Below, piece by piece: positions 51,394 to 59,758 of a stretch of DNA of 64,000 bases (its first letter is position 1; the number at the start of each line of letters is the position of its first letter). The DNA is from Streptomyces sp. NBRC 110028. Lineage in GTDB: Bacteria; Actinomycetota; Actinomycetes; Streptomycetales; Streptomycetaceae. Made by a program: the position numbers and the translations under genes. The stretch is taken from assembly GCF_001417735.1 (NCBI RefSeq), contig NZ_BBUZ01000030.1, positions 186,001-250,000 on the forward strand, read 5' to 3'. The notes beneath the pieces were generated by a model. The model made no database searches. It was not told the origin of the DNA and saw only the letters and a program-made list of their open reading frames with translations.

Positions 51394-52509
51394 TCAGGTG
51401 CGGTAGGCGTAGTACAGGGAGTTCGGGTTGGAGGCGATGATGCTCGCCACCGACTTCCGGTACGTGTTGACCGAGTGGTACGTCATGTACGGCACACCGC
51501 TGGAGGAGCGGTACGTGACCATCATGGTGTGGTCCTTGGACCCGTCCCGGTCGAAGTCCATCTGCATGACGTCCCCGACACCCATGTCGTACACGTTCCC
51601 CAGGTTGGTCGCGCGCTTGGCGTCCAGCGTGAACCACGACCACTCGTTGGCGCCCACCCAGGACGTCGCCTGGGTGGAGGTGTCGTACCACCAGGTGCGG
51701 TAGTCCTGCCCGTCACCCGGCGCGTGCTTCCACCCGCCCGCCTTCAGGGCCTGGCTGATGAAGTTGGTGCAGTCCCCACCGGCCTCGTTGAACTTCCGGT
51801 AGGCCGGGTTGTAGTTGCTCCAGTACTTCTCCGCGTACGCGGCCATCGCCGCGTAGTCGTACGCGCCCGCCGGCTTGGCCGTCGACCGGGACGGCTTCGT
51901 CGTGGACGCGGGAGTCGCGCTGGGCAGGGCCGCCGCCTTCACCGCCACCGTGGCCGGCTCGTTGATGGCCCGGGGCCCGTCGTCGGTGGGCCTGATGCCC
52001 GTCAGCTCCCACTTCCCGCCGGTCCCGGCGGTGAAGCTCAGCTCGTGGTGCGCCTGGAAGCTGGTCGTCGCGGGCTCGTCCCCGCGGATCTTCTTGTACG
52101 TCAGCGTGGTGGTCTCCGTGGCCTGGACGATCGCCCGCCCGCTCGCGACGCGGGTCTTGCCCACGGTGACCTTGGTGTCGGCTTTCGTGTACGCCTCGCC
52201 CAGGGCCGCCAGCCGCGCCTTGCGGGTCCGCAGCGTGGACAGCGCCGTGTTCTCGGTCCGCGTCAGACCGGCCGACAGCCGCGCCTTCTTGGTGGCCGGT
52301 GCCGCCGTACGCCGCGCCTGCTGCCCGTCCAGCAGTGCCGCCGTACGCTCGGTGAGCACCGCGTCGGCCAACTGCCCGAAGGACGTGGTGGTCGCTCCGT
52401 CCACCACACCTGTCTGCGCCGCACTCGCGGCCGAAGCGGGCAGTGCCACGGCCGACAACGCCACCGTCAGTGCCGCCCCGGCAGCGGATCTGAAGGTCAT
52501 CGATTTCAC
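51394..52509 (-). CDS. secreted amidase-domain (Amidase_6) protein
   Basis: A 371-residue exported protein. GTG 52509 is preferred over ATG 52500 because GGAGGGG lies 8 bases before it. A Sec signal ends near ASAA-QT (about residue 32). Residues about 35-205 form a helical domain rich in Ala, Thr and Lys; after a Thr/Pro/Ser linker, Amidase_6 begins with YDYAAMAAYAEKYWSNYNPA. Catalytic candidates are Cys in NEAGGDCTNFISQ and His in KDHTMMVTY. This family is thought to cut cell-wall or peptide amides. It stands alone. Confidence 0.88.
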   Translation of the reverse strand: MKSMTFRSAAGAALTVALSAVALPASAASAAQTGVVDGATTTSFGQLADAVLTERTAALLDGQQARRTAAPATKKARLSAGLTRTENTALSTLRTRKARLAALGEAYTKADTKVTVGKTRVASGRAIVQATETTTLTYKKIRGDEPATTSFQAHHELSFTAGTGGKWELTGIRPTDDGPRAINEPATVAVKAAALPSATPASTTKPSRSTAKPAGAYDYAAMAAYAEKYWSNYNPAYRKFNEAGGDCTNFISQALKAGGWKHAPGDGQDYRTWWYDTSTQATSWVGANEWSWFTLDAKRATNLGNVYDMGVGDVMQMDFDRDGSKDHTMMVTYRSSSGVPYMTYHSVNTYRKSVASIIASNPNSLYYAYRT

Positions 52510-52820
52510 TGTGTTTTCCCCTCCGCATCCCGGGCCGGATCGACCCGGGGGGTCGGATCCTTGCACAAGCGCCGCCTCTTTGGTGATTTTGTGCTCAGAT
52601 CGCGAAGTGGTGTCCACGCGTTCTCCACCTGCGGCATAATGCGGATTTTCTTTGGCCCGGCCCGGCCGGGCTGCCGCGCGGCGCCTCGTCCTTCCCGCCG
52701 AAGTGTCCTGGATCGTGCTGTGTCGCATGTCTCGCCGGTTTGGAGCAGGGTAGGAGGTGAGCCGAGTCGTACACATGTCGGGCGGACACAGCCACGCCGC
52801 ACGCTTCGGGAGGTACCGAA
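52510..52820. other. divergent 311-bp promoter region, no gene seen
   Basis: Space between the divergent amidase and reductase genes. Locally less GC-rich around 52570-52660 (for example TTTGGTGATTTTGTG). GGATCGACCCGGGGGGTCGGATCC contains a short dyad near 52537-52560. No clear -35/-10 pair or small gene is recognised. Confidence 0.4.
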
Positions 52821-53840
52821 TTGAGCACCGGTGGACCGGAGACACCCCGGGAAAAGAAGGAATTCACCCGATCCGGGCCGCACTTTTCCGACCGCATCAC
52901 GGCCGACAGCCGGGACGGCTGGCCGGTCGAGGCCGGGCGCTACCGGCTGGTCGTCAGCCGGGCCTGCCCCTGGGCCAGCCGGGCACTGGTCTCGCGGCGG
53001 CTGCTCGGCCTGGAATCGGCCCTTTCACTGGCGGTCGCGGACCCCATCCAGGACGAGCGGAGCTGGCGTTTCACCCTGGACGCAGGGGAGCGGGACCCGG
53101 TGCTGGGCATCGCGTTCCTCAGCGAGGCGTACGACGCCCGTGAGAAGGAGTACCCCGGTGGTGTGAGCGTGCCCGCGATCGTCGACATCCCCAGCGGGAA
53201 GCTGGTCACCAACGACTTCCACACCCTCACCCTCGACCTCGCCACCCAGTGGACCGCCCTGCACCGGCAGGGGGCGCCGGACCTGTACCCGCGGGAGCAT
53301 CGCGAGGAGATCGACGAGGTGATGGAGGCGGTCTTCCTCGACGTGAACAACGGCGTCTACCGGGCCGGTTTCGCCAACCACCAGGAAACGTACGACGACG
53401 CCTTCCGGCGTCTCTTCGCCCGGCTGGACTGGCTGTCGGAGCGTCTGGCCACGCGGCGGTACCTGGTCGGCGAGACCATCACCGAGGCCGACATCCGGCT
53501 GTTCACCACGCTGGTGCGCTTCGACGCGGTCTATCACGGCCACTTCAAGTGCAACCGCAACAAGCTGAGCGAGGACCGGGTGCTGTGGGGGTACGTACGC
53601 GACCTCTTCCAGACGCCCGGATTCGGCGACACGGTGGACTTCGACCACATCAAGCGGCACTACTACCAGGTGCACACCGAGGTGAACCCCAAGCGCCTCG
53701 TCCCCCTGGGCCCCGATCTCTCCGGCTGGTCGACCCCGCACGGGCGGGAGGAACTGGGCGGGCGCCCCTTCGGCGACGGCACCCCGCCCGGTCCGGTGCC
53801 GCCCGGTGAGGCGATCCCGGAGGTCGGCCGCGCCCACTGA
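52821..53840 (+). CDS. glutathionyl-hydroquinone reductase-like (ECM4/YqjG family)
   Basis: A 339-residue omega-type transferase from TTG 52821; GGGAGG lies 8 bases upstream. The active-site Cys is in YRLVVSRACPWASRAL, followed by the C-terminal helical domain with VNNGVYRAGFANHQETYDDA and RYLVGETITEADIRLFTTLV. In other bacteria these enzymes reduce glutathionyl-hydroquinones. Actinobacteria lack glutathione and use mycothiol, so here the partner thiol is probably mycothiol; this is inference. Transcribed alone. Confidence 0.92.
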   Translation: MSTGGPETPREKKEFTRSGPHFSDRITADSRDGWPVEAGRYRLVVSRACPWASRALVSRRLLGLESALSLAVADPIQDERSWRFTLDAGERDPVLGIAFLSEAYDAREKEYPGGVSVPAIVDIPSGKLVTNDFHTLTLDLATQWTALHRQGAPDLYPREHREEIDEVMEAVFLDVNNGVYRAGFANHQETYDDAFRRLFARLDWLSERLATRRYLVGETITEADIRLFTTLVRFDAVYHGHFKCNRNKLSEDRVLWGYVRDLFQTPGFGDTVDFDHIKRHYYQVHTEVNPKRLVPLGPDLSGWSTPHGREELGGRPFGDGTPPGPVPPGEAIPEVGRAH

Positions 53841-53879
53841 ACTGAAGGGGCTTCCACAGCGGGTGGCGGACATCAGGGC

Positions 53880-54190
53880 CGACGGTGTCCGACCCGGCGG
53901 CGAGGAGTCCTGGCGGCGGCTCCCCGTTCTCCGCCAGGACCCGGGCCCGGTCGTCGATGCGCACGCCGTGGAAGGGAAGGTGATGGCCGGCGCCGTCTCG
54001 ATGACGTAGTACGGCGGTTCGTCCAGCGACAGCGGGTCCAGCTCCCGGCCGGGTGCCATGGTGAGCCCCGCTGCCGCGCGCCCGTTGAACCGCCGGACGC
54101 CGTCGCGGACGGAAGTCGCCCCGGTACCCCCGCTCCTCGGGCAGGGGTGTGCCGGTCGGCACGAGGTGGCCGTGGAAGCCCGCGTCCGCG
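53880..54190 (-). pseudogene. FAD-dependent dehydrogenase, C-terminal remnant with frameshift
   Basis: The minus strand encodes PLSLDEPPYYVIETAPAITF, then one frame over FHGVRIDDRARVLAENGEP and PGLLAAGSDTVG, a tail typical of fumarate-reductase/3-ketosteroid-dehydrogenase-like flavoproteins. A one-base loss at about 53978-53982 splits the frames. The N-terminal FAD region is gone. It ends back-to-back with a short-chain dehydrogenase lacking its own N-terminus, so a deletion probably joined the two. Confidence 0.6.
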
Positions 54191-54916
54191 TGGCCGGTGG
54201 CCCGCCGGCTGGCCGCCGAGGGGGCCCGGGCCGTGGTCCTGGCCGATGTCGACGGCGCGAGCGCGGCGGCCGTCGCGACGGACGTGCCGGCCGGCAGGGC
54301 GGTCGCGGTCGATGTGGCGGACGCCGCAGCGGTCGACCGCGCCGTCGAGGAGGTGCTGCGGCGGCACGGCGGGCTCGACCTGGTGGTGCACGCGGCGGGG
54401 GTCGACGATCCGTGGGCCAAGCAGCGCATCGCGGACGCCGTCGCGGAGGGCCGCGTACCCGAGGTGACCGACGCGCTCGGCGATGGGGTCTGGCGGCGCG
54501 TCATGCGGATCAACCTCGACGGCACCTTCCATGTGCTGCGCGCCTCGGTGCGGGCCATGCGGCCGGCGAAGGCGGGCGCCATCGTCGTGATCGGCTCGTC
54601 GTCGGCCTTCGACACCCCGGTCGGCTACCCCCACTACGCCGCGTCCAAGGCGGGGGTGCACGCCCTGTGCCAGGCCGTGGCCAAGGAGGTCATCCCCTCC
54701 GGCATCCGGGTGAACGTGGTCGCGCCGGGACCGACCGAGACGGGCATGGCCGCGCGCACGCCGGAGGTGCCGCGTACGGGGTTCGCCGATCCGCGGGTGC
54801 GCCCGTACGCGACCCCCGAGGAGATCGCCGACATCGCCCTGTTCCTGGCCGGCGACGCCGCGGTGAACCTGGTCGGCGCGGTGCTGCTCGCCAACGGCGG
54901 CCGGTTCACCGCCTGA
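54149..54916 (+). pseudogene. short-chain dehydrogenase lacking its NAD-binding N-terminus
   Basis: From about 54200 the sequence is a normal SDR: VARRLAAEGARAVVLADVDG, GLDLVVHAAGVDDPW, VMRINLDGTFHVLRASV, and the catalytic Ser, Tyr and Lys in IGSSSAFDTPVGYPHYAASK, then GIRVNVVAPGPTETGMA. But where the TGxxxGIG nucleotide loop should be, it reads KPASAWPVARRL; the loop glycines are absent in every frame and the only start is a weak GTG 54149. The gene is therefore 5'-truncated and unlikely to give an active enzyme. Confidence 0.7.
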
Positions 54917-54926
54917 GACCTGCACC

Positions 54927-54942
54927 CTGAATCCAGTTCAGG
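54927..54942. promoter_or_regulatory. catabolic-cluster operator, copy A (CTGAATCCAGTTCAGG)
   Basis: Near-symmetric site with CTGAA and TTCAG arms, just after the truncated SDR and upstream of the transporter gene. It shares the core GTTCA and the spacing of copies B to E. Confidence 0.5.
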
Positions 54943-55010
54943 TCACTGCTCGCCGCTCCCGCCGTCACCTCCCGGATCCATCCGAGAAATCCGCTCCCGA
55001 GGCTAGCTGT

Positions 55011-55022
55011 ACTGAGTTCAGT
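55011..55022. promoter_or_regulatory. catabolic-cluster operator, copy B (ACTGAGTTCAGT)
   Basis: Perfect ACTGA and TCAGT arms with a central GT, 65 bases before the transporter ATG. It follows a TAGCTG sequence that could be the -10 box. Same core as copies A, C, D and E. Confidence 0.7.
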
Positions 55023-55086
55023 TCTGTAGCGTCCCGGGCGTCGGCAAGGAACGGGATTCGTTTCCGTTCGGAAGGAGAGCCGGATC

Positions 55087-56388
55087 ATGAGCACCACTGA
55101 GCAGCCCGCCCCGCCGGGGGCGGAGTCAGCGTCCTACGCCCCCCGCACGGTGCGCCGTGCGATGCTCGCCGGAAGCATCGGCACCCTCATCGAATACTAC
55201 GATTTCAGCGTTTACGGATATCTCGCCGTGGTGATCGCCCCGCAGTTCTTCCCGGGCGACGATCCGGCGGCCTCGGTGCTGGCGGCGCTCGCGGTGCTGG
55301 CCACGGGCCTGGTGGTGCGGCCGCTGGGCGGTATCTTCTTCGGACGCCTCGGCGACCGGTGGGGCCGCCGCAAGGCCCTGGTTTCCTCCGTGCTGTGCAT
55401 GGGGGTGGCCAGCAGCGTCACGGGATTGCTGCCGACCTACGACCAGATCGGTGTGCTCGCCGCGGTGCTGCTGTTCATCACCCGGCTGATGCAGGGCATC
55501 TCCTCGGGCGGCGAGTCGGTCGGCGCCTACACCTACATCTACGAGTCGGCGCCACCACGGCGCAGGGCGTTCCTCGGTGCCGTCACACCCATCGGGTCCA
55601 ACCTCGGCTTCATGTTCGCGGCCGCCACGGCCGGGGCGATCTCCGCGCTCACCACCACCGACCAGATGGCCGCCTGGGGGTGGCGGCTGCCGTTCCTGAT
55701 GGCCGTCCCCCTCACCCTGGTCTGCCTGTGGGCCCGGCTGCGGATCGAGGACACCCCGGAATTCGAGGAGGCGGCGCGGCGCGCCGACATCCCCACCGCG
55801 CCGGTCCGTGAGGTGCTGTCCACCCACCGCACCGCGCTGCTGCAGTCCATCGGCCTGGCCATGGCCCAGGGCGGCGCCATCTTCGTCGGGCTGACGTACA
55901 TCGGCATCTACCTGACCTCGAACCTGGGCTACGACCCCACGCTGGTGTTCTGGATGACCGCCGGGGTCGTGCTCATCACCGTGCTGCTCATGGTGCCGGC
56001 CGGGTGGCTCGCCGCCCGGTTCGGCTGCCGTCGCGTCCTGCTGGCCGGGCTGCTGGGCTTCCTGGTGATGGCCTACCCCGCAATGATGCTCATGGGGCGG
56101 CACAGCCTGGCCATGGCGGGCCTGGCCTATCTGCTGTTCATGCTGAGCAGCGCGTTCGTGCAGGTCCCGGCGGCCAGCCTGTGGCCGCGTCTGTTCGAAC
56201 GCCGGGTCCGGTACACCGGTATGGCGATCGGGTACAACATCGGTACCGTCCTGGCGGGCGGTACGGCTCCCTACATCGCGGCCTTCCTGGTCCAGCGGAC
56301 GGGGAACCTGCTCTCCCCGGCGTTCTTCGTGATGGCGGTCTGCCTGGTCGGGCTCGCCGCCCTCTTCACCGTCCGCAAGGACGTTTAA
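55087..56388 (+). CDS. MFS transporter, metabolite:H+ symporter (MHS) family
   Basis: A 433-residue protein with 12 predicted membrane segments; GGAAGGAG precedes ATG 55087. The opening RRAMLAGSIGTLIEYYDFSV and the loops GGIFFGRLGDRWGRRKAL and RLMQGISSGGESVGAYTYIY are diagnostic of MHS-type proton symporters for carboxylates such as dicarboxylates, shikimate or aromatic acids. It is the first gene of the catabolic region and has operator copies A and B upstream, so it probably imports the pathway substrate. Confidence 0.93.
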   Translation: MSTTEQPAPPGAESASYAPRTVRRAMLAGSIGTLIEYYDFSVYGYLAVVIAPQFFPGDDPAASVLAALAVLATGLVVRPLGGIFFGRLGDRWGRRKALVSSVLCMGVASSVTGLLPTYDQIGVLAAVLLFITRLMQGISSGGESVGAYTYIYESAPPRRRAFLGAVTPIGSNLGFMFAAATAGAISALTTTDQMAAWGWRLPFLMAVPLTLVCLWARLRIEDTPEFEEAARRADIPTAPVREVLSTHRTALLQSIGLAMAQGGAIFVGLTYIGIYLTSNLGYDPTLVFWMTAGVVLITVLLMVPAGWLAARFGCRRVLLAGLLGFLVMAYPAMMLMGRHSLAMAGLAYLLFMLSSAFVQVPAASLWPRLFERRVRYTGMAIGYNIGTVLAGGTAPYIAAFLVQRTGNLLSPAFFVMAVCLVGLAALFTVRKDV

Positions 56389-56441
56389 GGTCCTGCCCGG
56401 CGGATCTTCGCGGACCTGCGAAGGTCCGCCGCACAGGACCT
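56388..56441. terminator. bidirectional terminator after transporter
   Basis: Outer arms AGGTCCTG (56388-56395) and CAGGACCT (56434-56441) enclose an inner stem CGGCGGATCTTCG with CGAAGGTCCGCCG. It begins at the transporter stop codon and lies between the convergent transporter and SDR genes. Confidence 0.8.
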
Positions 56442-56468
56442 ACAGGCGTGGGCGGCGGCGGTCACCGG

Positions 56469-57221
56469 TCAGGCTTCGTCCGCCGTGCGGGCGTGGCCGA
56501 CATGGCCGATGGTCTGGCCGCCGTCGACGGGGAACTCCCCGCCCGTGGTGTAGGAGGCGTCGTCACTGGCGAGGAAGAGCACCATGCGGCTGACCTCGTC
56601 GGGCTCGCCGATGCGGGGCACGGGCTGCTGGGTGAACAGCTCGGGTGAGGCGCTCTCGCCCATGGGCGTCCGGATGACGCCCGGGTGGACGGAGTTGATG
56701 CGTACCCCCGAGCCCGCCATGTCCAGCGCGGCGGCCTTGGTCATCCCCCGCACCCCCCACTTGCTCGCCACATAGCCGATGCCGTCGGCGAACCCCATGA
56801 GGCCGGCGGCCGAGGAGATGTTCACGACCGCCCCGCGGCCACGGGCGCGCATGCCGGGCAGGACGGTGTGCATGCCGAGGAAGGCGCCCACCAGATTGAC
56901 GTCGAGGATCCGGCGGAAGTGCTCGGGCGACTGCTCCTCCACGCCGCCGAAGTGAATGATCCCGGCGTTGTTGACCAGGATGTCCACGGGGCCGAGGGTG
57001 TCCTCGACCGCGCGGACCACGGATCGCCACCCCGCCTCGTCGGTGATGTCGAGGTGGCAGTACCGCGCGTGGGGGAGTTCGCCTGCCAGGGCCTCTCCCT
57101 CCTCGTCCAGCAGGTCACAGACGGCGACCCGGGCCCCTTCCGCGGCCAGCCCGCGGACATGTGCTGCGCCCATGCCCCGGGCCCCGCCGGTGACGATCGC
57201 GACCTTTCCGCCGAAGCGCAT
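56469..57221 (-). CDS. short-chain dehydrogenase (3-alpha/20-beta-hydroxysteroid dehydrogenase-like)
   Basis: A 250-residue SDR from ATG 57221 with AAGGGGAG upstream. All motifs are present: VAIVTGGARGMGAAHVRGLA (NAD loop), NNAG in ILVNNAGIIHFGG, catalytic Ser in NISSAAGLMG, Tyr and Lys in IGYVASKWGVRG, and the tail GGEFPVDGGQT. FxxxHPGVIRTPM resembles hydroxysteroid dehydrogenases of Streptomyces. It probably oxidises or reduces a secondary alcohol of the substrate. It is 76 bases upstream of the alcohol dehydrogenase stop and on the same strand. Confidence 0.92.
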   Translation of the reverse strand: MRFGGKVAIVTGGARGMGAAHVRGLAAEGARVAVCDLLDEEGEALAGELPHARYCHLDITDEAGWRSVVRAVEDTLGPVDILVNNAGIIHFGGVEEQSPEHFRRILDVNLVGAFLGMHTVLPGMRARGRGAVVNISSAAGLMGFADGIGYVASKWGVRGMTKAAALDMAGSGVRINSVHPGVIRTPMGESASPELFTQQPVPRIGEPDEVSRMVLFLASDDASYTTGGEFPVDGGQTIGHVGHARTADEA

Positions 57222-57297
57222 ACGGGCTCCCCTTCCGTGTCCGTTCCGCATCCATGAATTCCCCGAGCAAGAGTGATCGGGCGGCCTGTGGGCGTGA

Positions 57298-58338
57298 TCA
57301 GTCGGGCACCAGCACGGCCCGGCCCCGCACCTGGCCCCGCCGGAGCCGGTCGATCGCCTCCGGCGCGGCGGACAGCGGGAACCGCTCCGTCTCGACCGGC
57401 AGTGCTCCCGAACCCGCCAGCGCGACCACTTCGGCGAGCTGGGGGCGGGGGCCCCAGAAGGGCAGCGAGAGCCTGAACCCGGGCGGCTGGGTGCCCGGCT
57501 TGGAGACCGTCAGACCGCCGCCTCCGCTGCCGACGAGCGCGAGTTCACCACCGGGCCGCAGGATGCCGGTGGCCAGTTCCAGCGTCTCCGCGGTGCCGAC
57601 GAAGTCGAGCACCGCATCCGCTCCCGCGCCGCCGCCGCGCGCCCTGAGCACCCGGGCGGTGTCCGCCCGCATCAGGGTGCCGAAGTCCGCGCCGGAACGG
57701 TCCGCGAGGGCCAGGGCTTCCTCCCGGACGTCGACCGCCAGCACCCGGCTCGCCGTGGTCGCGCGGAGGATCCGCACCGCCAGGTGGCCGAGCCCGCCGA
57801 TGCCGATGACGACGGTGGTGCTGCCCTCCCCGAGCGTGTGCCGAAGCCCGGCCACGGCGTGGTACGAGGTCAGACCGGCGTCGGAGAGCGGGGCCGCCTG
57901 TTCGGCCGTCAGATCGCCGGCCGGCACCAGATGGCGGGCGGAGGGGACGAGCGTGTACCCGGCCATTCCACCGTCCCGGCCCAGGCCGGCGCCGTGCCAG
58001 TGGAGAGTGCCACGCCGGTCGCAGTAGTTGTCCCAGCCCACGGCGCACCGGCCACAGGTGCCGCACCCCCACGGCCCGTAGAGCACCACGCGCTCGCCCA
58101 CCCGCACGCCTTCGGCGTCCGGTCCCAGGGCCGCGACCAGCCCGGCGACCTCATGGCCGAGCGTGAACGGCAGCCGGTAGGGGAGCGCCCCCGCGGCCGC
58201 GTCGATGACGTGCAGATCGGAGTGGCACAGCCCGGTGGCCTCGACTCGCAGCAGGACTTCCGCGCCGTGGGGCACGGGCTGCTCGACGTCGATCAATGCC
58301 GGGGGGTCGCCCCACGCGGTCAGCCGCAGTGCCCTCAT
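57298..58338 (-). CDS. zinc-dependent medium-chain alcohol dehydrogenase
   Basis: A 346-residue MDR from ATG 58338. Catalytic zinc ligands are Cys38 and His59-region (ATGLCHSDLHV, LGHEVAG); the structural zinc has four Cys in GPWGCGTCGRCAVGWDNYC. The Rossmann loop is TTVVIGIGGLGHLAVRIL, with Asp in LAVDVREEAL implying NAD use. Likely oxidises an alcohol of the pathway. It is divergent from the acyl-CoA dehydrogenase gene; operators C and D lie in the space between them, so one regulator controls both. Confidence 0.92.
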   Translation of the reverse strand: MRALRLTAWGDPPALIDVEQPVPHGAEVLLRVEATGLCHSDLHVIDAAAGALPYRLPFTLGHEVAGLVAALGPDAEGVRVGERVVLYGPWGCGTCGRCAVGWDNYCDRRGTLHWHGAGLGRDGGMAGYTLVPSARHLVPAGDLTAEQAAPLSDAGLTSYHAVAGLRHTLGEGSTTVVIGIGGLGHLAVRILRATTASRVLAVDVREEALALADRSGADFGTLMRADTARVLRARGGGAGADAVLDFVGTAETLELATGILRPGGELALVGSGGGGLTVSKPGTQPPGFRLSLPFWGPRPQLAEVVALAGSGALPVETERFPLSAAPEAIDRLRRGQVRGRAVLVPD

Positions 58339-58390
58339 CGTCACCGTCCCAGGTCTTGTCGGGCCGCGGCCGCCACGGTAACAGAGGTGA

Positions 58391-58404
58391 AGTAAGTTCA
58401 ATAG
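58391..58404. promoter_or_regulatory. catabolic-cluster operator, copy C (AGTAAGTTCAATAG)
   Basis: Weaker copy with the shared GTTCA core, 53 bases upstream of the alcohol dehydrogenase start on the minus strand. Confidence 0.45.
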
Positions 58405-58438
58405 TCGATGCGAGGGTATGGCCGGTCCGTGCGGGGTC

Positions 58439-58486
58439 TTGCCGGGGTGAGGCTCCCTGTCTACGGTCATGAATTGAGTTCAATTC
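58439..58486 (+). promoter_or_regulatory. promoter and operator copy D of the acyl-CoA dehydrogenase gene
   Basis: TTGCCG (58439-58444) and TACGGT (58462-58467) are 17 bases apart, a usable Streptomyces promoter. Directly behind the -10 box, at the expected transcription start, lies GAATTGAGTTCAATTC (58471-58486): perfect arms GAATTGA and TCAATTC around GT. A repressor here would block initiation. Confidence 0.75.
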
Positions 58487-58525
58487 TCGAATGTGATCCC
58501 GTCGTACGAACACGGTGGAGCCCCC

Positions 58526-59665
58526 ATGAACCCTCGCCACCCCGAGATCGCCCCCCAGCTCCTGTCCGAAACGGACGAACAGCGGCAGCTGCGTACCGTC
58601 CTGCGGGACCTCTGCGCCGAGGCGAGCGGTCCGGAGGAGGTCCGTGAACATCTGGCCGCACCGCGCGGATACGACGAAGCCCTCTGGGCCCGGCTCGCGG
58701 GCGAGATCGGTGTCCACGGGCTGGCCGTCCCGGAGGAGTACGGCGGGTCGGGCTTCACGTTCGCCGAGCTGGCCGTCGTCCTGGAGGAAACCGGACGGGC
58801 CCTGTGCTGTGCGCCGCTGCTGTCCACGGTGGTCCTGGCCGCGCACGCCCTGCTGTACAGCGGCGACCGCGCGGCATGCGAGCGCTATCTGCCCCCGATC
58901 GCCGACGGCACGCTCACCGCGACCGTGGCCGGGTTCGGTGACGACGCGCCCGCGGTCACCGCCGAGCGGGGGAGCGCCGGATGGGTGCTGCGCGGGCGGG
59001 CGGATTTCGTGCTCGACGGCGCCGGCGCGGATCTGCTCCTGGTGCGGGCCGGAACCCCCGGCGGACCCCGGCTGTTCGCCTGTGAACCGGCCCCCGGCAC
59101 CTGCCGGCGCACGCCACGCCGCGTCCTGGACGAGACGCGCCGCCAGGCGCTGCTGGAGTTCCGGGGCGCGCCCGCCACCTCCGTGGGCACGGCGGAGGGC
59201 GCCGAGGCCACGGTCGCGGCGACCCTGGACGCCGGACGGGCCGCGCTCGCGGCCGAACAGGTCGGCGGCAGCGCCCACGCGCTGGACGTCACGGTCGAAT
59301 TCGCCGCCCAGCGCCACCAGTTCGGACGGCCCATCGGCTCCTTCCAGGCCGTCAAGCACCGGCTGGCCGATGTGCTGGTCGCGCTGGAGGCGGCGCGCTC
59401 GGCATCCGCGTACGCCACGGCCTGCGCCGCCGTCGCCCCGCCGCAGCTGCCGGTGGCCGCGTGTGCCGCCGCCGTGGTCTGCTCCGAGACCTTCCGCCTG
59501 GCCACGGCCGAGTACGTCCAGTTGCACGGCGGCATCGGCTTCACCTGGGAGCACCCGGCCCATCTGTATGTGCGCCGCGCCCGCGGTGGCGAGGCGCTGT
59601 TCGGTACGGCGGACCGGCATCGGACCCGGCTCGCCGCACTGGTTCTTGAATCCCGTTCGAGTTGA
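58526..59665 (+). CDS. acyl-CoA dehydrogenase (first, short partner)
   Basis: A 379-residue flavoenzyme from ATG 58526 (GGTGGAG 5 bases upstream; the GTG at 58493 has no site). It has GVHGLAVPEEYGGSGFTFAE, RHQFGRPIGSFQAVKHRLAD and the closing YVQLHGGIGFTWEHPAHLYV RRA pattern. The middle FAD-contacting segment is less conserved than usual (substrate loop FLG/AFxxTE not clear), typical of one subunit of heteromeric FadE pairs. It probably partners the dehydrogenase at 62.1 kb. Confidence 0.9.
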   Translation: MNPRHPEIAPQLLSETDEQRQLRTVLRDLCAEASGPEEVREHLAAPRGYDEALWARLAGEIGVHGLAVPEEYGGSGFTFAELAVVLEETGRALCCAPLLSTVVLAAHALLYSGDRAACERYLPPIADGTLTATVAGFGDDAPAVTAERGSAGWVLRGRADFVLDGAGADLLLVRAGTPGGPRLFACEPAPGTCRRTPRRVLDETRRQALLEFRGAPATSVGTAEGAEATVAATLDAGRAALAAEQVGGSAHALDVTVEFAAQRHQFGRPIGSFQAVKHRLADVLVALEAARSASAYATACAAVAPPQLPVAACAAAVVCSETFRLATAEYVQLHGGIGFTWEHPAHLYVRRARGGEALFGTADRHRTRLAALVLESRSS

Positions 59666-59693
59666 TCGACGTCTGCTCGTCCCGATCAAGGGG

Positions 59694-59743
59694 TTGACAG
59701 GGCGGCTCCCTGCTCCCAGAGTTGTAGTGAATTCAGTTCAGTT
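59694..59743 (+). promoter_or_regulatory. promoter and operator copy E before the crotonase operon
   Basis: TTGACA (59694-59699) and CAGAGT (59717-59722) have a 17-base spacer. AATTCAGTTCAGTT (59730-59743) begins about where transcription should start and shares the GT-centred TCA core with copies A to D. Placement is the same as for copy D. Confidence 0.75.
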
Positions 59744-59758
59744 TAGAGGGGTGAGGGT

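Noticed and set aside
54098..54118. Possible CRISPR-like or direct repeats in the catabolic region
   Set aside because: The recurring sequences are short dispersed operators, not regularly spaced repeats with spacers.
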